A stretch of 64,000 bases of DNA from Auanema rhodensis. Its lineage: Eukaryota > Nematoda > Chromadorea > Rhabditida > Rhabditidae. The translations under genes were made by a program, and so were the position numbers. Numbering within the stretch: the stretch's first letter is position 1; each line of letters begins with the position of its first letter. Location: contig OZ059900.1 in assembly GCA_964057225.1 (NCBI GenBank), positions 6,458,501 through 6,522,500 on the forward strand, in the 5' to 3' direction. The notes beneath the pieces were generated by a model. It did not search any database, was not told the DNA's origin, and worked only from the letters and a program-made list of their open reading frames with translations. This document shows positions 28,413 through 59,936 of the stretch, one piece after another.

Positions 28413-31223
28413 ATGACAGGTAAGAGTTAGAACTTTTATTATTCATAATTCATATTCTAGTTCAAATTCAAATTCTACTTTAAAGCTTGTTCAAAAGCAT
28501 AATTCAGCATATAAAGTAAGAGTTAGAACTTATTGCACATTCAATAGCCATAATTTTTATTTCTATTTTTTTGGTGCCCTGGCAACAAAATTAAAAAAAG
28601 GTTGCGACATTTTTTACGCATAAACATGACCATAACCACTTGTTTGATAATTCTGTATTAATTTGTTAAAAATAGTTTTCAAAACTGATTGGTAGTAATT
28701 AATATATTTTTGATAATACATTTAAACATATAAACATCTGATTATCATGTAATTGTTTGATGCTTATTTGATTTTTGATTTTCTCACTAACTCAAAAATA
28801 AAGTATCGAAATTTTATGGAAATTGCTGTTGGATATTTCAATTGTTTCTTAACTTAATTTTAATCATCGTTAATTCAAAATTATCTACAGTTTTTTCTTG
28901 AAACTTGATCCACGCAATCTTTGCCATGCTGGACTAGTATCGAAAATGATATGCTGTTTTCACAGCAATTATACTTTCGCCCAACCCTCCAATCCTTTCG
29001 GAGATCTTCGAGCATTGAAACAGCTGGCGTAACGTATAATTTTATAGGTCATGATATTATTTAAGACGAACGAAATATCGCCGGGTATAGTTATACAGCT
29101 CACTGTTATGCACAAAAAATTCGAATCATCATGAATTCGTGAGATTTATTTCTTCATCCATAAACATAATGTTATAAATAATAACGTGTGTATTATTTGA
29201 GTTGTATACAATTATACCTGACAGCCGGTTACCGTTTATTCTTGTTTTTTTTTAAATATTGAGTTAGATAAAGAGAAAGAGAGATGAGGCAGCTGGGTAA
29301 GAGAGAGAGTTAGAGTGAAAAAAATTGCAGATTGACTAAGAGAACCGGGAAAGCTTAATATTTTTCAATCCGTTCAATATTATATTAAAACCTTTATCAA
29401 CTTATTTTAAATTTAAAGATTTTGCTTCGCTACCTAAAATGTGATAGTATATATTGAAGACAATTTCCAACAGTCATTAAAAACGTTGAAAGTCAATTAA
29501 CTGGTATTGTAAGTATGTACTAAATACAATCTGCTTCTTTTTCCTTCAAGTATAATGTCATTGAAATTAAAAAAAACACGAAAATGCCTAAATATGATTT
29601 GTCAAGGCAGATGTTCATTAAATTATCTTTTTTTCAGGATAATAGAGGTTATTCATATTGAAAAAACCAAAATTAATAACATAACCAATGAAGCTTCATA
29701 TTCTATAGAATCGGACCTACCCATTGAGAAACGATATGATAAGATTTCAAAAAAATGCTCTGATGATATTCAAAAAATGCTCTAATGATATTCAAAAAAT
29801 GCTCTAATGATATTCATAAATTGCTCTAATGAGATGATGTTTTTTTAAAATCAACATTACGTATTTCAAATATTTATGGCGCTTTTATTCAAATAAGTAT
29901 TTCGCAATATCGAAAATTAAGCTTTTCAATTTTTTTAGGACTTTTTTTAGGATTTTTCATGTTAATTATTTATTTCTTTAGCATTACTTATATGAATGAC
30001 ATAAATTAATATATTTCATTATGTGAATCCTTTTTATTTCTTTAAGCACACCAATATTTATGCCATTTAATCTCAGGCTGACGCCTATTTCCTTCTCACG
30101 TCTGTTTAATATTTTTCTTTCTGTTCTTCATCAATCGGCAAGATAATAGTATCAAGATATATTAGCTACATGTGTCATATTTAATGTTTTTTTGAATATC
30201 TGATCGTTATTCAAATTTTTTCAATAAACAATGTTTGAATTTGATAAAAATCAGCTCACTTCTGATTTGTTGTCAACTGTAAACATCTTTTAAATAATTG
30301 AAAGTCAGATAAACAATGGTATATGATGGTCACTATTGTCATTTTCGAAATCTCATCTAGTCAACTTCAAAAAAAGTTGTTGACTGTCATGTTATATGAA
30401 GACCAACCTGCCATTAAATTGCTTTCTATATATAATATCCCTACAGACATAGTTAAAGGAGCACGTGCTGCCTCTTATATCCCTTTGAGTATCCCGACTT
30501 TATTTAATTTTCTTCTCGTTTTGCTTATATAACAATAATACTTTTTAGTTCGACTTGATATGGCTATGATTCCTGAATCCGATGAAGCTATAATGCCTGA
30601 TGCTGCCTCAGCACAAGCAGAAGAGCTTGAGAATCAAACTAGCTCTGCTGTAAGCCAGGAACCTAATGTGGAGTCATCTGAGCAACCTGCTCGCCGTCGT
30701 CGTCGTAGAAGAAATCGCGAGAAACCGGTGGAACCAAAAACCATTGAAGAACATTGCGATCGTTTCATTGATTTTGATCCATTTTTAGTAAATCAATACC
30801 TGGTTCGTCCTTTCAGTCAGATTCTTGTAAGTTATTAAAATTAATAATAATACTACGAATCTTGTAAATAAATACAGGCAAGAAATAATTTTCTTATGAT
30901 TCATAAGCTTCGCTATCTTATGACTCCCTACGATGTTCAGAGAATTCCATTTGATTTCATGGCCGTTCTGAATAAGTTCATGCTTGTATTCAAATTTTTC
31001 TTGTTCTAAACCCTTATCTATATGCTTGCAGGCTATTTTCCGTGGTGGAAAGTTGACTAGAAGTCTTGCGAAGCAGCTTGTTGAACTGGTAATAAACATT
31101 GTTAATATTTCGCTATAAAACATCTACTTCCAGATCCTAGAAGGCAAACATCTGCCAGTGGATGAAAAACTGTTCATTGATGAATGCATCAGTGAAGGTT
31201 ATCCAATAGATATCTTCCAATAA
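28413..31223 (+). CDS. Small unrecognised protein with acidic N-terminus, Arg7 stretch and conserved-looking C-terminal half
   Basis: Three solid coding exons: 30549/30560-30826, 31032-31088 and 31134-31223 (TAA), all in phase. A fourth upstream exon is likely: a TTTCAG acceptor at 28371-28373, a 46-base exon ending ATGACAG at 28419, then GTAAGAG. Joining it to the TTTTTAG acceptor at 30548 keeps frame and gives MTVRLDMAMIPE..., 141 residues. Without it the protein starts at ATG 30560 with 137 residues. Residues ~10-50 are acidic and Ser/Gln/Ala-rich. ARRRRRRRNREK is a strong candidate nuclear or RNA-binding basic patch. The rest (CDRFIDFDPFLVNQYLV, then FRGGKLTRSLAKQLVE, LPVDEKLFIDECISEGYPID) looks like a folded helical domain. 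AATAAA at 31280 lies 57 bp after the stop. I do not recognise the family. Confidence 0.75.
28420..30548 (+). other. Candidate 2.1-kb first intron of the small protein gene
   Basis: AT-rich. Contains the 22-bp tandem repeat at 29743-29830 and short frames (29555-29785, 30323-30532) without recognisable content. The assignment as intron depends on the 28374-28419 leader exon being real. Confidence 0.5.
29743..29830. repeat. 22-bp tandem repeat, four copies
   Basis: Unit approximately GATATTCAAAAAATGCTC plus TAAT. Copies at 29743-29764 (diverged), 29765-29786, 29787-29808 (identical to the previous one) and 29809-29830 (two changes). No coding role is evident. Confidence 0.9.
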
Positions 31224-31768
31224 GGAGCAGCTTTAGTTATCTTCCTAAGATGTTTATTACTGCTATCGCACTGTTGAAAAATAAAAAATTGTTAATAATC
31301 TTGTTCCTTAAGAATAGAAAAAATTCGTGTAATATGATTCTAAATGCGTAAAGTAATAATATTAAGATAACTATAAATCACATAGTATTCCTATCAGACT
31401 AAAGTACAGAAATATATTAACAATAAACTACACAACAATATACAGAGAGATTAATGAGATTGTTATTTAATATATGAATAGATAGACGAAAGTAATTATA
31501 TCCGCACCGTGCCGATTGATCAAAAATTGAGCACCAGATAAGGATTACTGATATGACATATAGCAGTTGATTCATCATATAACTGCTACATAATGATTAT
31601 AATGCTGTTTCTATGATTTTCCCTCATATTTGCTCAAATATTATACATCCATGTTCATGAAAGATTAGTTTGAAGATTAATCTCATTTTTCTCGCGAGAT
31701 TTGTTAGTTAAACTATAACATACTTTCTACAACTAATAAGATAATGTAGAGTAATATAATATAATACA

Positions 31769-31772
<4 letters not shown>

Positions 31773-31802
<30 letters not shown>
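31773..31802. repeat. (TA)n microsatellite
   Basis: About fifteen TA units. Confidence 0.9.
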
Positions 31803-31805
<3 letters not shown>

Positions 31806-32003
31806 GTGTGTGAATTCAAATCTTGTTTAATTTAGCTCAGAAATTTCATTAAAGTATATTATTTGATTTTTTCGTTTTTGTTCACTTGAGCTCATTTAAA
31901 TGACTTTTAATTAAGATAAAGAAAGCCCAATCATCTTTAATTATTTTAGAATTTCTTGGTTTTCTTAATTGTTGAATTCAGACAGACATAAATAAATGTA
32001 TGT

Positions 32004-32019
32004 AGATAGATAGATAGAT
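32004..32019. repeat. (GATA)n microsatellite
   Basis: About four GATA units at the left border of the GC-richer patch. Confidence 0.8.
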
Positions 32020-32024
32020 TTATT

Positions 32025-32170
32025 CGAGCACGGTTACGCATCTCCTCTACATCTCTGACTTGGGCGGTCGCTAATCGGCCAACAAGACATTGCTCGCAAT
32101 GGTCAGGCAGCATTTAGTTGTCTCAGTATCCGTGGCCAGTGCGTCCATTAACCGCGACACAACAGCTGGT
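32025..32170. promoter_or_regulatory. GC-richer patch with hairpin upstream of the RING gene
   Basis: About 145 bp with near 50% GC in AT-rich surroundings, ending roughly 220 bp before the RING start codon. It contains the perfect hairpin CATTGC-TC-GCAATG at 32088-32101. It could be the promoter and transcribed leader of the RING gene or a small structured RNA. It is not a tRNA: I found no A/B box pair or acceptor stem. Confidence 0.35.
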
Positions 32171-32390
32171 TCATGTCTTATTTTATTTTCTATGTTCGTT
32201 GTGTTCTATTGAAGTACTGAAGCACTTTCACAACATCTTTTCCTCATTGGGAAGAAAAAGATTTAAACCTCCTTCTTCCATTCAATCCAAGCACACGTTT
32301 TGTTATAAAAAATATTTCCTCATTGTAATTATCTCAAGAACATCTTTGTTTAAAGTTTTTTTTCCACCTACAGCTGAAAATATTACGAAG

Positions 32391-33103
32391 ATGCCAAACA
32401 ACCAAGAATGTCCAATTTGCTTAGATGAATCTCCTAGGTATGCCCATTTTTAACTATTGATTCGCCTCATATTTTGTATTTGCAGCGAGTTTCGTTACCT
32501 GCATGGCAGACATGGAGTCTGTGCACGCTGCTTTATCAGCATGCTAGTGAATCGGATCACTACTTGTCCATTGTGCAGAATTTCTTGCCTGGATAACATG
32601 AGAGTATTAGTAGAAGATACTTTACGTACGGCAATTCGTAACAGAAGGGAAGGGCGATTGGCACCGCATGAGCATGTCGATCCCAATAGAACGGGTGGAG
32701 GACGTTTCCGATATACCTTTGGAGCTTATCTGAATATACTTCCCTCCCAATCTCCTGAAGTTGCGACCGAGCTTCTAAGACTTTTCATTCAAAATAGGGT
32801 AAGTTATGAATACTTGAAAACGTTACTATTTGTTTTCAGGGTAATGTCTGCGAAGGTTGTCGCTTGCCTGGCAATATGTGTTCTCTAAATAGGGATAATT
32901 TTCAGACATACTTTCAAAACGGAAGTTAGTTTGTACGTTCTCAACAATTACCGAATTTGACAATTTTAGGATGTCCAATCTGCAGTACGAGAACTTGCCG
33001 TCTAGAAGGATCATGCTGGAGCGGAGCTGTCCGGTTGATGTTGCTACATTGGACAGCTGCATACAATGGCATGGAACGCTTTGTCACAACTATTCACCGA
33101 TAA
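32391..33103 (+). CDS. Small RING-like zinc-binding protein with a second Cys cluster
   Basis: Four exons (32391-32437, 32486-32798, 32840-32924, 32970-33103) give 192 residues in perfect phase; AATAAA at 33242-33247. ATG 32391 lies 18 bases behind an acceptor AG. The N-terminal domain has C7-x2-C10-x11-H22-x2-H25-x2-C28-x2-C31-x11-C43-x2-C46. That is RING-like, but the third ligand is His and His-x2-His replaces the usual Cys-x-His. Such domains normally recruit an E2 for ubiquitin transfer, so an E3 ligase is the first guess. Residues 60-115 are basic and contain GGGRFRYTFGAYLNILP. A second cluster, C124, C127, C134, C150, C153, C158 and C164, looks like another zinc site. Convergent with the SMYD gene. 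The family is not recognised beyond RING-like. Confidence 0.85.
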
Positions 33104-34130
33104 TAGGCTGAAAAACCAAACTTTTAAAAAGACAAGAACCAAAATATGTGATGTTTTGAATAATTGTCATAATAATGATATCTATTTATATGTTACAACT
33201 GTCATATACCCATATTCTCATCCTATCGAACTTTTCTTATAAATAAATTTTTTTTTCGGTATTAATCTTGTGCTCTTTAGCTGAGAAATGAAAAATCATA
33301 AGCTCGTCCGATCAAATTCATTAGCTTCAGTCTCTTATAGATACAACATATTCAATTAGGCTAATGAGTTTAGTCAGAAATTGGATCATATGTAGAGCTC
33401 TTGTCGGTTGTCGTGTCAATTTTAATCCTCTACCCTTTACATATTATCTTGAGTTTTAATTCTCGCTGTCTTCTCGCGCTCTTCAATTCTGACTCTATGC
33501 GATGCCAACAATCAGGTGCCCTTAACGCTAATCCTCTAAGGAATATCGTAAATAATTCATTAAATTCTATTTTTGATTTTTTCACGTTTTGCTAGACATC
33601 AGGGAAAGCGATTATAACAGCCAAGATTAACTATGCTTTATTTCAGACAAATTCATTCTCGTGAGGAACTGATATCAATTGGTTTAAAGCGGCAATAAAC
33701 ACATTGCAATAATAAAAAAATGAAAAAGTTTCAATTCATAGAAATGCTGTAGTCAAAGAATAAAATTTTCTGAAGAAATAAAGAAATGAACAAAAATGCT
33801 TGAAGAGAAACAGCAACCATTTGTAACAATGAAGAAAAACGGAGAGCCCATGCATAGCTAGCAAGGCAATATTTGGGTAACAGGTAAACATTTGAACAAA
33901 GTTACAACAAATTCTTCTGAAAATTGCATGCTCATCAAATTCAAAATTGGATGAACACTTGATTCTATTAAAAAACGAAATTTCAAAATAAGGAATATTA
34001 AACATTGATAATGTTCAAGCAACAGTAAACTACTGATTAAAACAAGAAAAACATGAGATAATGATACTAAGTAGATAAATTATTATTAAATAAACATTTC
34101 TGATGAGAATGATGTCCTATATGTGTATGT
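33104..34130. other. Convergent 3' spacer between RING and SMYD genes
   Basis: AT-rich, with the RING gene polyadenylation signal at 33242-33247. Frames at 33401-33595 plus and 33736-34005 minus look like chance. Nothing else seen. Confidence 0.6.
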
Positions 34131-36597
34131 TTACCAAATCAGATCTGGTAAATCATCTCTTTTGTCAGATAGATCGTACTTATTATTCATTGCATTTTCA
34201 GGATATCTGTAACCGCTGTCATAACTCTCAGCCTTTTTGGTAGCCAACGAATTCGGCGCACGTTGTTGCTGAGCCATGTTAGCCAGAAATTGCAAAGAAC
34301 GATTCTGTTTTTCGAGCAATTTAGTTACTTCTTCTTTTGTCTTCGTTTGCATTTGCAAATGAGAAGCGCGAGTTGAATCTTCCTTCAGACGTTTTGCTTC
34401 AGTAACAACTGCCAGTTTATTCCACATAAGCAGCTCGTTATTTTCTAACACGAGATCATGATCATTATCCATTACAAATTCCTACAATATATTTTCAATT
34501 TCTGAGCATGAAAACCAAATAACAAACCAGAATCTTCTTCGCCTCTAACGCATACTTTTCAGATTTGGCATAATCGTGGAAAGCAAAGTAGTATGTAGCA
34601 ATTTTACTAAAAAATAAATAATTCTCAGAATAAATTCAGACTAATTGCTCACTTCAGATGGAACCCGAGTGCCGGATGATTACGCGGGAAAGAAAATCGA
34701 ACACAGGGCTCAGTCAAAAGCAACAAACGAAGACATTCTTCGATATTATGAGGATCCATTAAAGTAATCATTTTCTAAAAAAATGAAACTTTAGTTTTTT
34801 TAGATAAAGAATTAATTTACTTGAAGTATTCCACAATAGTAAATGTTTAAAGTTGAGAGATTGGTGGAATATCGTTCATCCAAGTAGTTCAAACGAGCAA
34901 GTTGCTGCTCGACAGGAGTCTAAACTAGAATGATGTTCGAGCAATATTTCATTTAACAACTTTTGTATCGTTTCCAGAAGAATTGAACTCTTTACCAAGA
35001 TCTTTCATGTCATTAACGCATTGAGTGATGTAACTCTGAAGCAGTTTTCTCTATAAATTAGATAGATATCGACAAAGCAGACCTTTGGCATTGGTCTTTC
35101 ACACTCCGGACAATGAATAATTCCAGTCTCATTATTCTTATAAACATGATTTCCAAACACGCAGATAAGAACTTCTTTCTCACGTTGCTAAAACAAAAAG
35201 ATGAATACTATAAATATATTCTATCAAGCATAAGAAAGAAAGGGCTTGAATCCTGGTAAAACGTTCAGAAGAACAAATTAAAAACGTACGATGCAGAATG
35301 GACATTTAATACTGCTCGAAAAGTGATCCTTTTCATCAGTACAACGAGCGCATTGGCATTCAAAATACCAAGAAGCGCGGAGAAGCTCTCTTCGATCTTG
35401 CCTAGCTCTGTAATAGGTTTATAATTATCTCTCATAGTATAGTATATAATTAAAACCTCGAAAGTTCAACATATGTATATGTTGTTTCTTCAATGTTATT
35501 TAAATCAACTTTGCTATTCAATGCACGAAGAGTGGCAACGAAACCATTATGGGTATAGACCGAATTCGGTCGACATGAATGGTTATATTGACAAAGATCC
35601 AGATAGAGACCTTTTCCGACTTCCTGTATGTTAAAGTTGGACAAATAGATGGGTAATGTAATCAAAAATCCAAACCCTTCGATATCCAGCATCACTCAAG
35701 CCGTGACGATTAATGAAGTTTCGGCAATGTAATTCGAATACAACATCACGAGGCAACAAATACTTTGGCTTGTAAAATTTAATTAAGCCGTCGTAGATTG
35801 CTGCAATGTTTCAGTCGTGAATATTAAATGATTTTTTTTTATTGAGCTCACCATCAAACTTTTTCAAGGCAAACGGATGAGCAGCCATTTTTTCAGTATG
35901 GGTACAAATCTCCATAATTTTACGACGAGAGTGTCGGTCTTTGTAAAAATTGGGGTCTTTATCCTTGCCTTTTTCAATGTCCTTTATAATTTTATTACTA
36001 AAAAAGCCGCTGAACAATTTAGTAAAAAAAACCTTATAACGGAGAACAATGCGGCCAAGCATACGAACTTCCACGTCAGGAACCATTCCCGTTGCTTTGA
36101 TACCAGCGCATTCAGCCTATAATTATATTTTACAACATTTATCAAAAATTGAATAGAGAATATGTAAGAAAATTTATTGTACCCTATGATCTTTCCATCC
36201 CAATTGTTGACATTCTGAATTGCAGAAAACAGCTTCATGACATCCAAGGCAGTGTCTATACGAAAAAAAACATTGAAAACGCTTTTGAAATTTGGAAAGC
36301 TTACTTAATTTCTTCAGGATTTTTAGATTCTTTCAAACAATACCAACAGAAGGAATCACAAGCAGCTTCATAAAGAGCATATGCAAACGGGTAAAAGGTC
36401 AAACGAGTAGCCCGCTCTATTTTCGAATTTTTATCCTCTAATTCTTGTTTCAGATCAATTTTTTGAAGTTGTTCGGTAATGTTATGTAATCCTTTGTTCT
36501 GATCGTCTTCAGTAGGAATGTTTGAATCATTCGGCTGTTCTTTTTCAGCAGGCGCCTTTTTCAGTGGCTTATTTTTTTTCTGACCTTTTCTGGACAT
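34131..36597 (-). CDS. SET and MYND domain (SMYD-type) protein lysine methyltransferase
   Basis: SMYD proteins methylate lysines on histones or cytosolic proteins using a SET domain split by a MYND zinc finger. Minus strand from ATG 36597 (MSRKGQKKNKPL) to TAA 34133-34131. Order: a Lys-rich, acidic N-terminus of ~50 residues; the short SET N-lobe ERATRLTFYPFAYALYEAA; MYND finger CWYCLKESKNPEEIKHCLGC, then FCNSEC and WKDHRAEC (C-x2-C, C-x2-C, C-x3-C, H, C all present); an insert; SET core with FINRHGLSDAGYRR, then the signature YNHSCRPNSVY and TYTYVELSR; a post-SET zinc block FECQCARC plus CPFC; and a C-terminal helical part with EEVTKLLEKQNRSL. One splice in the SET core (donor CGAAGG|GTTTGG, acceptor ACATACAG) restores frame near 35640-35690. 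Roughly 600 residues; some inner exon borders are uncertain. Function as an active enzyme is inferred from the intact NHSCxPN motif. Confidence 0.9.
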
Positions 36598-37096
36598 GCC
36601 GCTCTATCCCAACTAAAAAAAAGATATTCATTTTTATTCAGTTTTCAGAAATTAAAAAATCAATAAAAAGAATAGATGAAAAGACTGCGTATATGGAAGA
36701 TATTGAAGCAAGAACTATAAATCATATTGAGAGCAAGTATCGGCTATGCTTGAGAAAATGAAGGAATTCAGTAACTTGTGCATTGATTAAAATTCGCACG
36801 AAAAGACTTATGAATAAGATATACAGCTGAAAATGTGTTGCAACAGGAAATAATTGAAGAAAAATGCAGAATGTTATCGGGTTTTTCATTTTTTGAGACA
36901 AATTCACATCGAGGGAATATTGTTAATTTTTTGTTGCGCACAATGCTATTGTCAAATGGCATAGGAGAAAGAAGGAATATGCATAGTTAAATAGTGTAAA
37001 TGTGTAAAATATATGGGATATCTTAAGGCGAACGATTATTGATATCAAAAGAGGAAATGAGCAGACGTAAGAGATAGAGTGGGGAGGGGGGTAAAA

Positions 37097-37108
37097 TTTG
37101 GCGGGAAA
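37097..37108. promoter_or_regulatory. Perfect E2F/DP consensus site
   Basis: TTTGGCGGGAAA, the full 12-base E2F consensus, 500 bp upstream of the SMYD start codon and inside the purine-rich tract. It would suggest cell-cycle control by EFL/DPL factors if bound. Binding is inferred. Confidence 0.4.
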
Positions 37109-39324
37109 TTAAAAGAAAGGGCGAGAAGAAAAAAACAGAATACAAAGATGATTAACCAATATACATCAGCGGATAAATGACGTGCAGTGCAGTAAAAAGA
37201 ATACAGTCAAGACGAGCTTAACTAATAAAGAAAAGATATAATGTAAAATGAGGAGTGTAACAGTTCAATATCGCATTGAAGTAAAATAGCAATGCAAATG
37301 CAAATAAGCAATACAAAAAATGGGCTATTGCACGCATAATTAAAATAAAATAGAAAATAGGAGACTAAGATGGGGGGATTTGCTAAACTGGACAAAGCTG
37401 CATATATATGAAAGAGGATAATCGGAGAGAGCGAGAGAAAGCGAAGGCAAATAGGTGAAGGATATAGAATGATTTAAGAAAAGAGAAGGCTCAATTGAAT
37501 GGCAAACTCTGAGAGACCGTTAGCTACGAAGAACGGAGAATTGCAGACCAGAGATGAACAGAAATCGAGAGATATAACACGAACATAATGAATGACAACA
37601 ACGCAGAGGGAGAGGAGGAAAGCCATTCAAGAGGTGTACAACTCTCTGTCTTCTTTCACTGCTATAGCCTCAACCTATACGCTCCACTCCTGCTGTCCAG
37701 CCCTCTCTTTATCCACACTATATTCACTGGCGAACACCATCATTCTCACTGACTCTTCTCTAGTCTGCGTCTCATTCTATTAAACATGATGACTCTCTAT
37801 CTCTTTCTTCTTTCTCTTCATTCACTCAGTCGTTCTTATTATCTCTAAACAGCTCTCTTACTCATTGTCTTAGCTTTTCTCATGTCCTGAGACTTCATTG
37901 TTCTTCTTGTGCGATTAGAAGCAATGAATGCAGAGCTATATAACCACTATTATCATTGTTAATTAATACTAGATTCAATAAAACTTATTTTCCGGGATTA
38001 AATTGTATATACACAGAAATTGGCAGGTGGAAGCTGAGTGTAATCTCCAAAAATAGATTGTATATGACTATTATATAATTCAATGTTAAGATGTGAAAAT
38101 AGAGGGAACCAAACAAAATTCAGAAGCACTTCTAGAAGAGCATTAAAGCTTATTAATCAATGCAATGCAGAATTGAAGGATGATGGAAAACTCATTAAAC
38201 ATAAACTTAGTAGGCTATTAAGAGCACACATAGCCCGATTTAATGTTTTTAGCACTTAAAAGAATCTAAAAAAAGTAGAGGAAAACATTTTTTCTAAACT
38301 AATTAATATTGACATAAAATATATTTTTAGTAGACTTTTCTGCATATTCATTAGGTTGAACTGTAGTAATTTTCTAGCGAAATTTATTTTTGAAAATAAC
38401 AATATTTTTAGTAGAAGACAACACAAAAAACTTATAAGAGAATTTTGGCTGTTTCGTATACATTTCAAACAAGCTTACGCTAATCCATAAGAGTATATGT
38501 ACATGCTCATATTTCTCTTAAAGCAATTTATAAATTACTTCAAATAACATACACGATTTACATTTATTCAGTATCTTCAATGACAGCATTTTCTCACTTA
38601 GAAGACACTGAATGTTTATAAAACGCTTATCATTTGATTAGATTACAAGTATACTGCCCTTCTCAACTCGCATAAGTTTTCTTTAGCTAACATTGGGGGG
38701 AGGTTACTTAGAAATTCTCTAATTCAATTTTGCTTTTTAGCTTGCAAAACTCTATCAATCAACAACGACAAATACATTATTTCACGAAATTTTGTTATAT
38801 AACCTGCTTGCATATCTGAACACAAATAAGATCTTGTTTTCATTTGATACTCACTATACACCATACTACATAGATGCATGCTTGATTTCAATTTCAAATT
38901 TTTGAATAAGATTAATGATGAAAGAAAATGCATTGATTATTATATACGTTTTTTTTGTCATTTCGTTCTAATAATAATGTTCTATGAGTTTGTCCAATAT
39001 TAGAACAATAATAATTTCTCGAAGATTATATTTGACCAAATCATGAAAAGAATCGAATATAAGAATGAGCAAGGAATTATTTATAAACTTTATTACACTT
39101 TCTTTCTTACTAATATTCAATATGCTATTATTTCATATATTACGAAATTGTATCAATGTATCTTTGTATACTTTGCTTGCATGCATATGAACATATATAA
39201 AATCAGAAAAACAAAATAGAGGGACAGAGCGGTGTGAATATCACGATACGATTTACTCAAAGCTGTGATTAAGTAATATTGATATCAAAATATATCAATC
39301 AAATTAATTACAGGAAACGATTAA

Positions 39325-39430
39325 CCACAACGGAGGTTCATGGCGCCAAAATCCGGCGTCATCCTTGTTTTTGAACCAAGACTATATCATCCTGACCTAG
39401 TGCGAATCCCACCTGACCCAACGACAAAAT
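39325..39430 (+). promoter_or_regulatory. GC-richer island upstream of the PI4-kinase gene
   Basis: About 100 bp of balanced composition in AT-rich sequence. It contains ATGGCGCCAAAA (E2F-like on the other strand) and a 30-residue plus-strand frame starting with that ATG (about 39340), beginning MAPKSGVILVFEPRLYHPDL. A donor-like CTA|GTGCGA in that frame would join in phase with the acceptor TATTCAG| about 40186, adding residues in front of the start assigned here. Leader exon or promoter; not decided. Confidence 0.35.
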
Positions 39431-40218
39431 AAAAAAAATGCATGTATGCAGTTAATTACAAATGAAATTGAATGTTTATAATAGGTTTTCTGTTATTTTG
39501 TTTTCACAAATATTTCCAGTAATATTTACATTGTTAGATAACATTGTTTTATTGATTGAAAACTTCACACAGTCCTCTAACACAATAATTATACTATACA
39601 GAATTTCACAACAAGGCGAATTGATTTTATTTTTGCGAAGCTGTGCTCCCGATGCATTTTTTTCAAAAGTTCAAGTTTGCGAAATTTGATTTCAAATTTC
39701 CCTTTTCAACCAGTATGTCAATCTTATTTAAAGACCGCCTCGTATCCGAAAAAGTTTTCTCGCACGATCGTATCTTTCTTAGATATCATCGCTAATTCAT
39801 CTGCATATTCCTTTCCATTTTGCTATTTCTTCACGTATAATAATTAGCCACGTTGAGAGTTTAATAAATTCTTGAAAACTGTTGTAATTTGAATCATCAT
39901 ATTAAATTCACTTTCATGAAAACGTTCGATTTTTTTTTTGAATTGATATTCGAAAAAAAAAAGAAGCAATTAAATGAAATGAATGTCATATTAAATATCA
40001 TATTGTTTTCTTATCTTTTCTTCTAATAACAGTTATGTAACTACACAGTTTCTTTATTTTTATCTCTTTAAAAGTAGCCTATGCTATTGATTAATAGCTC
40101 TTCAATGTTACGTGCTATCTTATCAAGCGGTTGATTATATTGTTCTTTTTGAGTCACCTGCTTTTTTGTGTTATTTGACTGTATTCAGGTTGCAATTGAT
40201 TCATATTCTAGCTTAATT

Positions 40219-59936
<19,718 letters not shown>

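Larger units (their letters stand above)
31224..32390. other. Spacer between the small protein gene and the RING gene
   Basis: Starts with the 3' UTR and AATAAA signal (31280-31285) of the upstream gene. AT-rich with a (TA)n run at 31773-31802 and GATA units at 32004-32019. A GC-richer patch at 32025-32170 precedes the RING gene and is the best promoter candidate. An acceptor TTCCACCTACAG at 32372 lies just before the RING start codon. Confidence 0.6.
36598..40218. other. 3.6-kb spacer between divergent SMYD and PI4-kinase genes
   Basis: Both promoters should lie here. The plus strand is strongly purine-rich at about 37020-37620 and switches to pyrimidine-rich at about 37650-37900; the rest is AT-rich. 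An E2F-type palindrome lies at 37097-37108 and a GC-richer patch at 39325-39430. Open frames here (36722-36962 minus, 38256-38933 minus, 39462-39689 plus) are short and without recognisable content. Confidence 0.6.
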
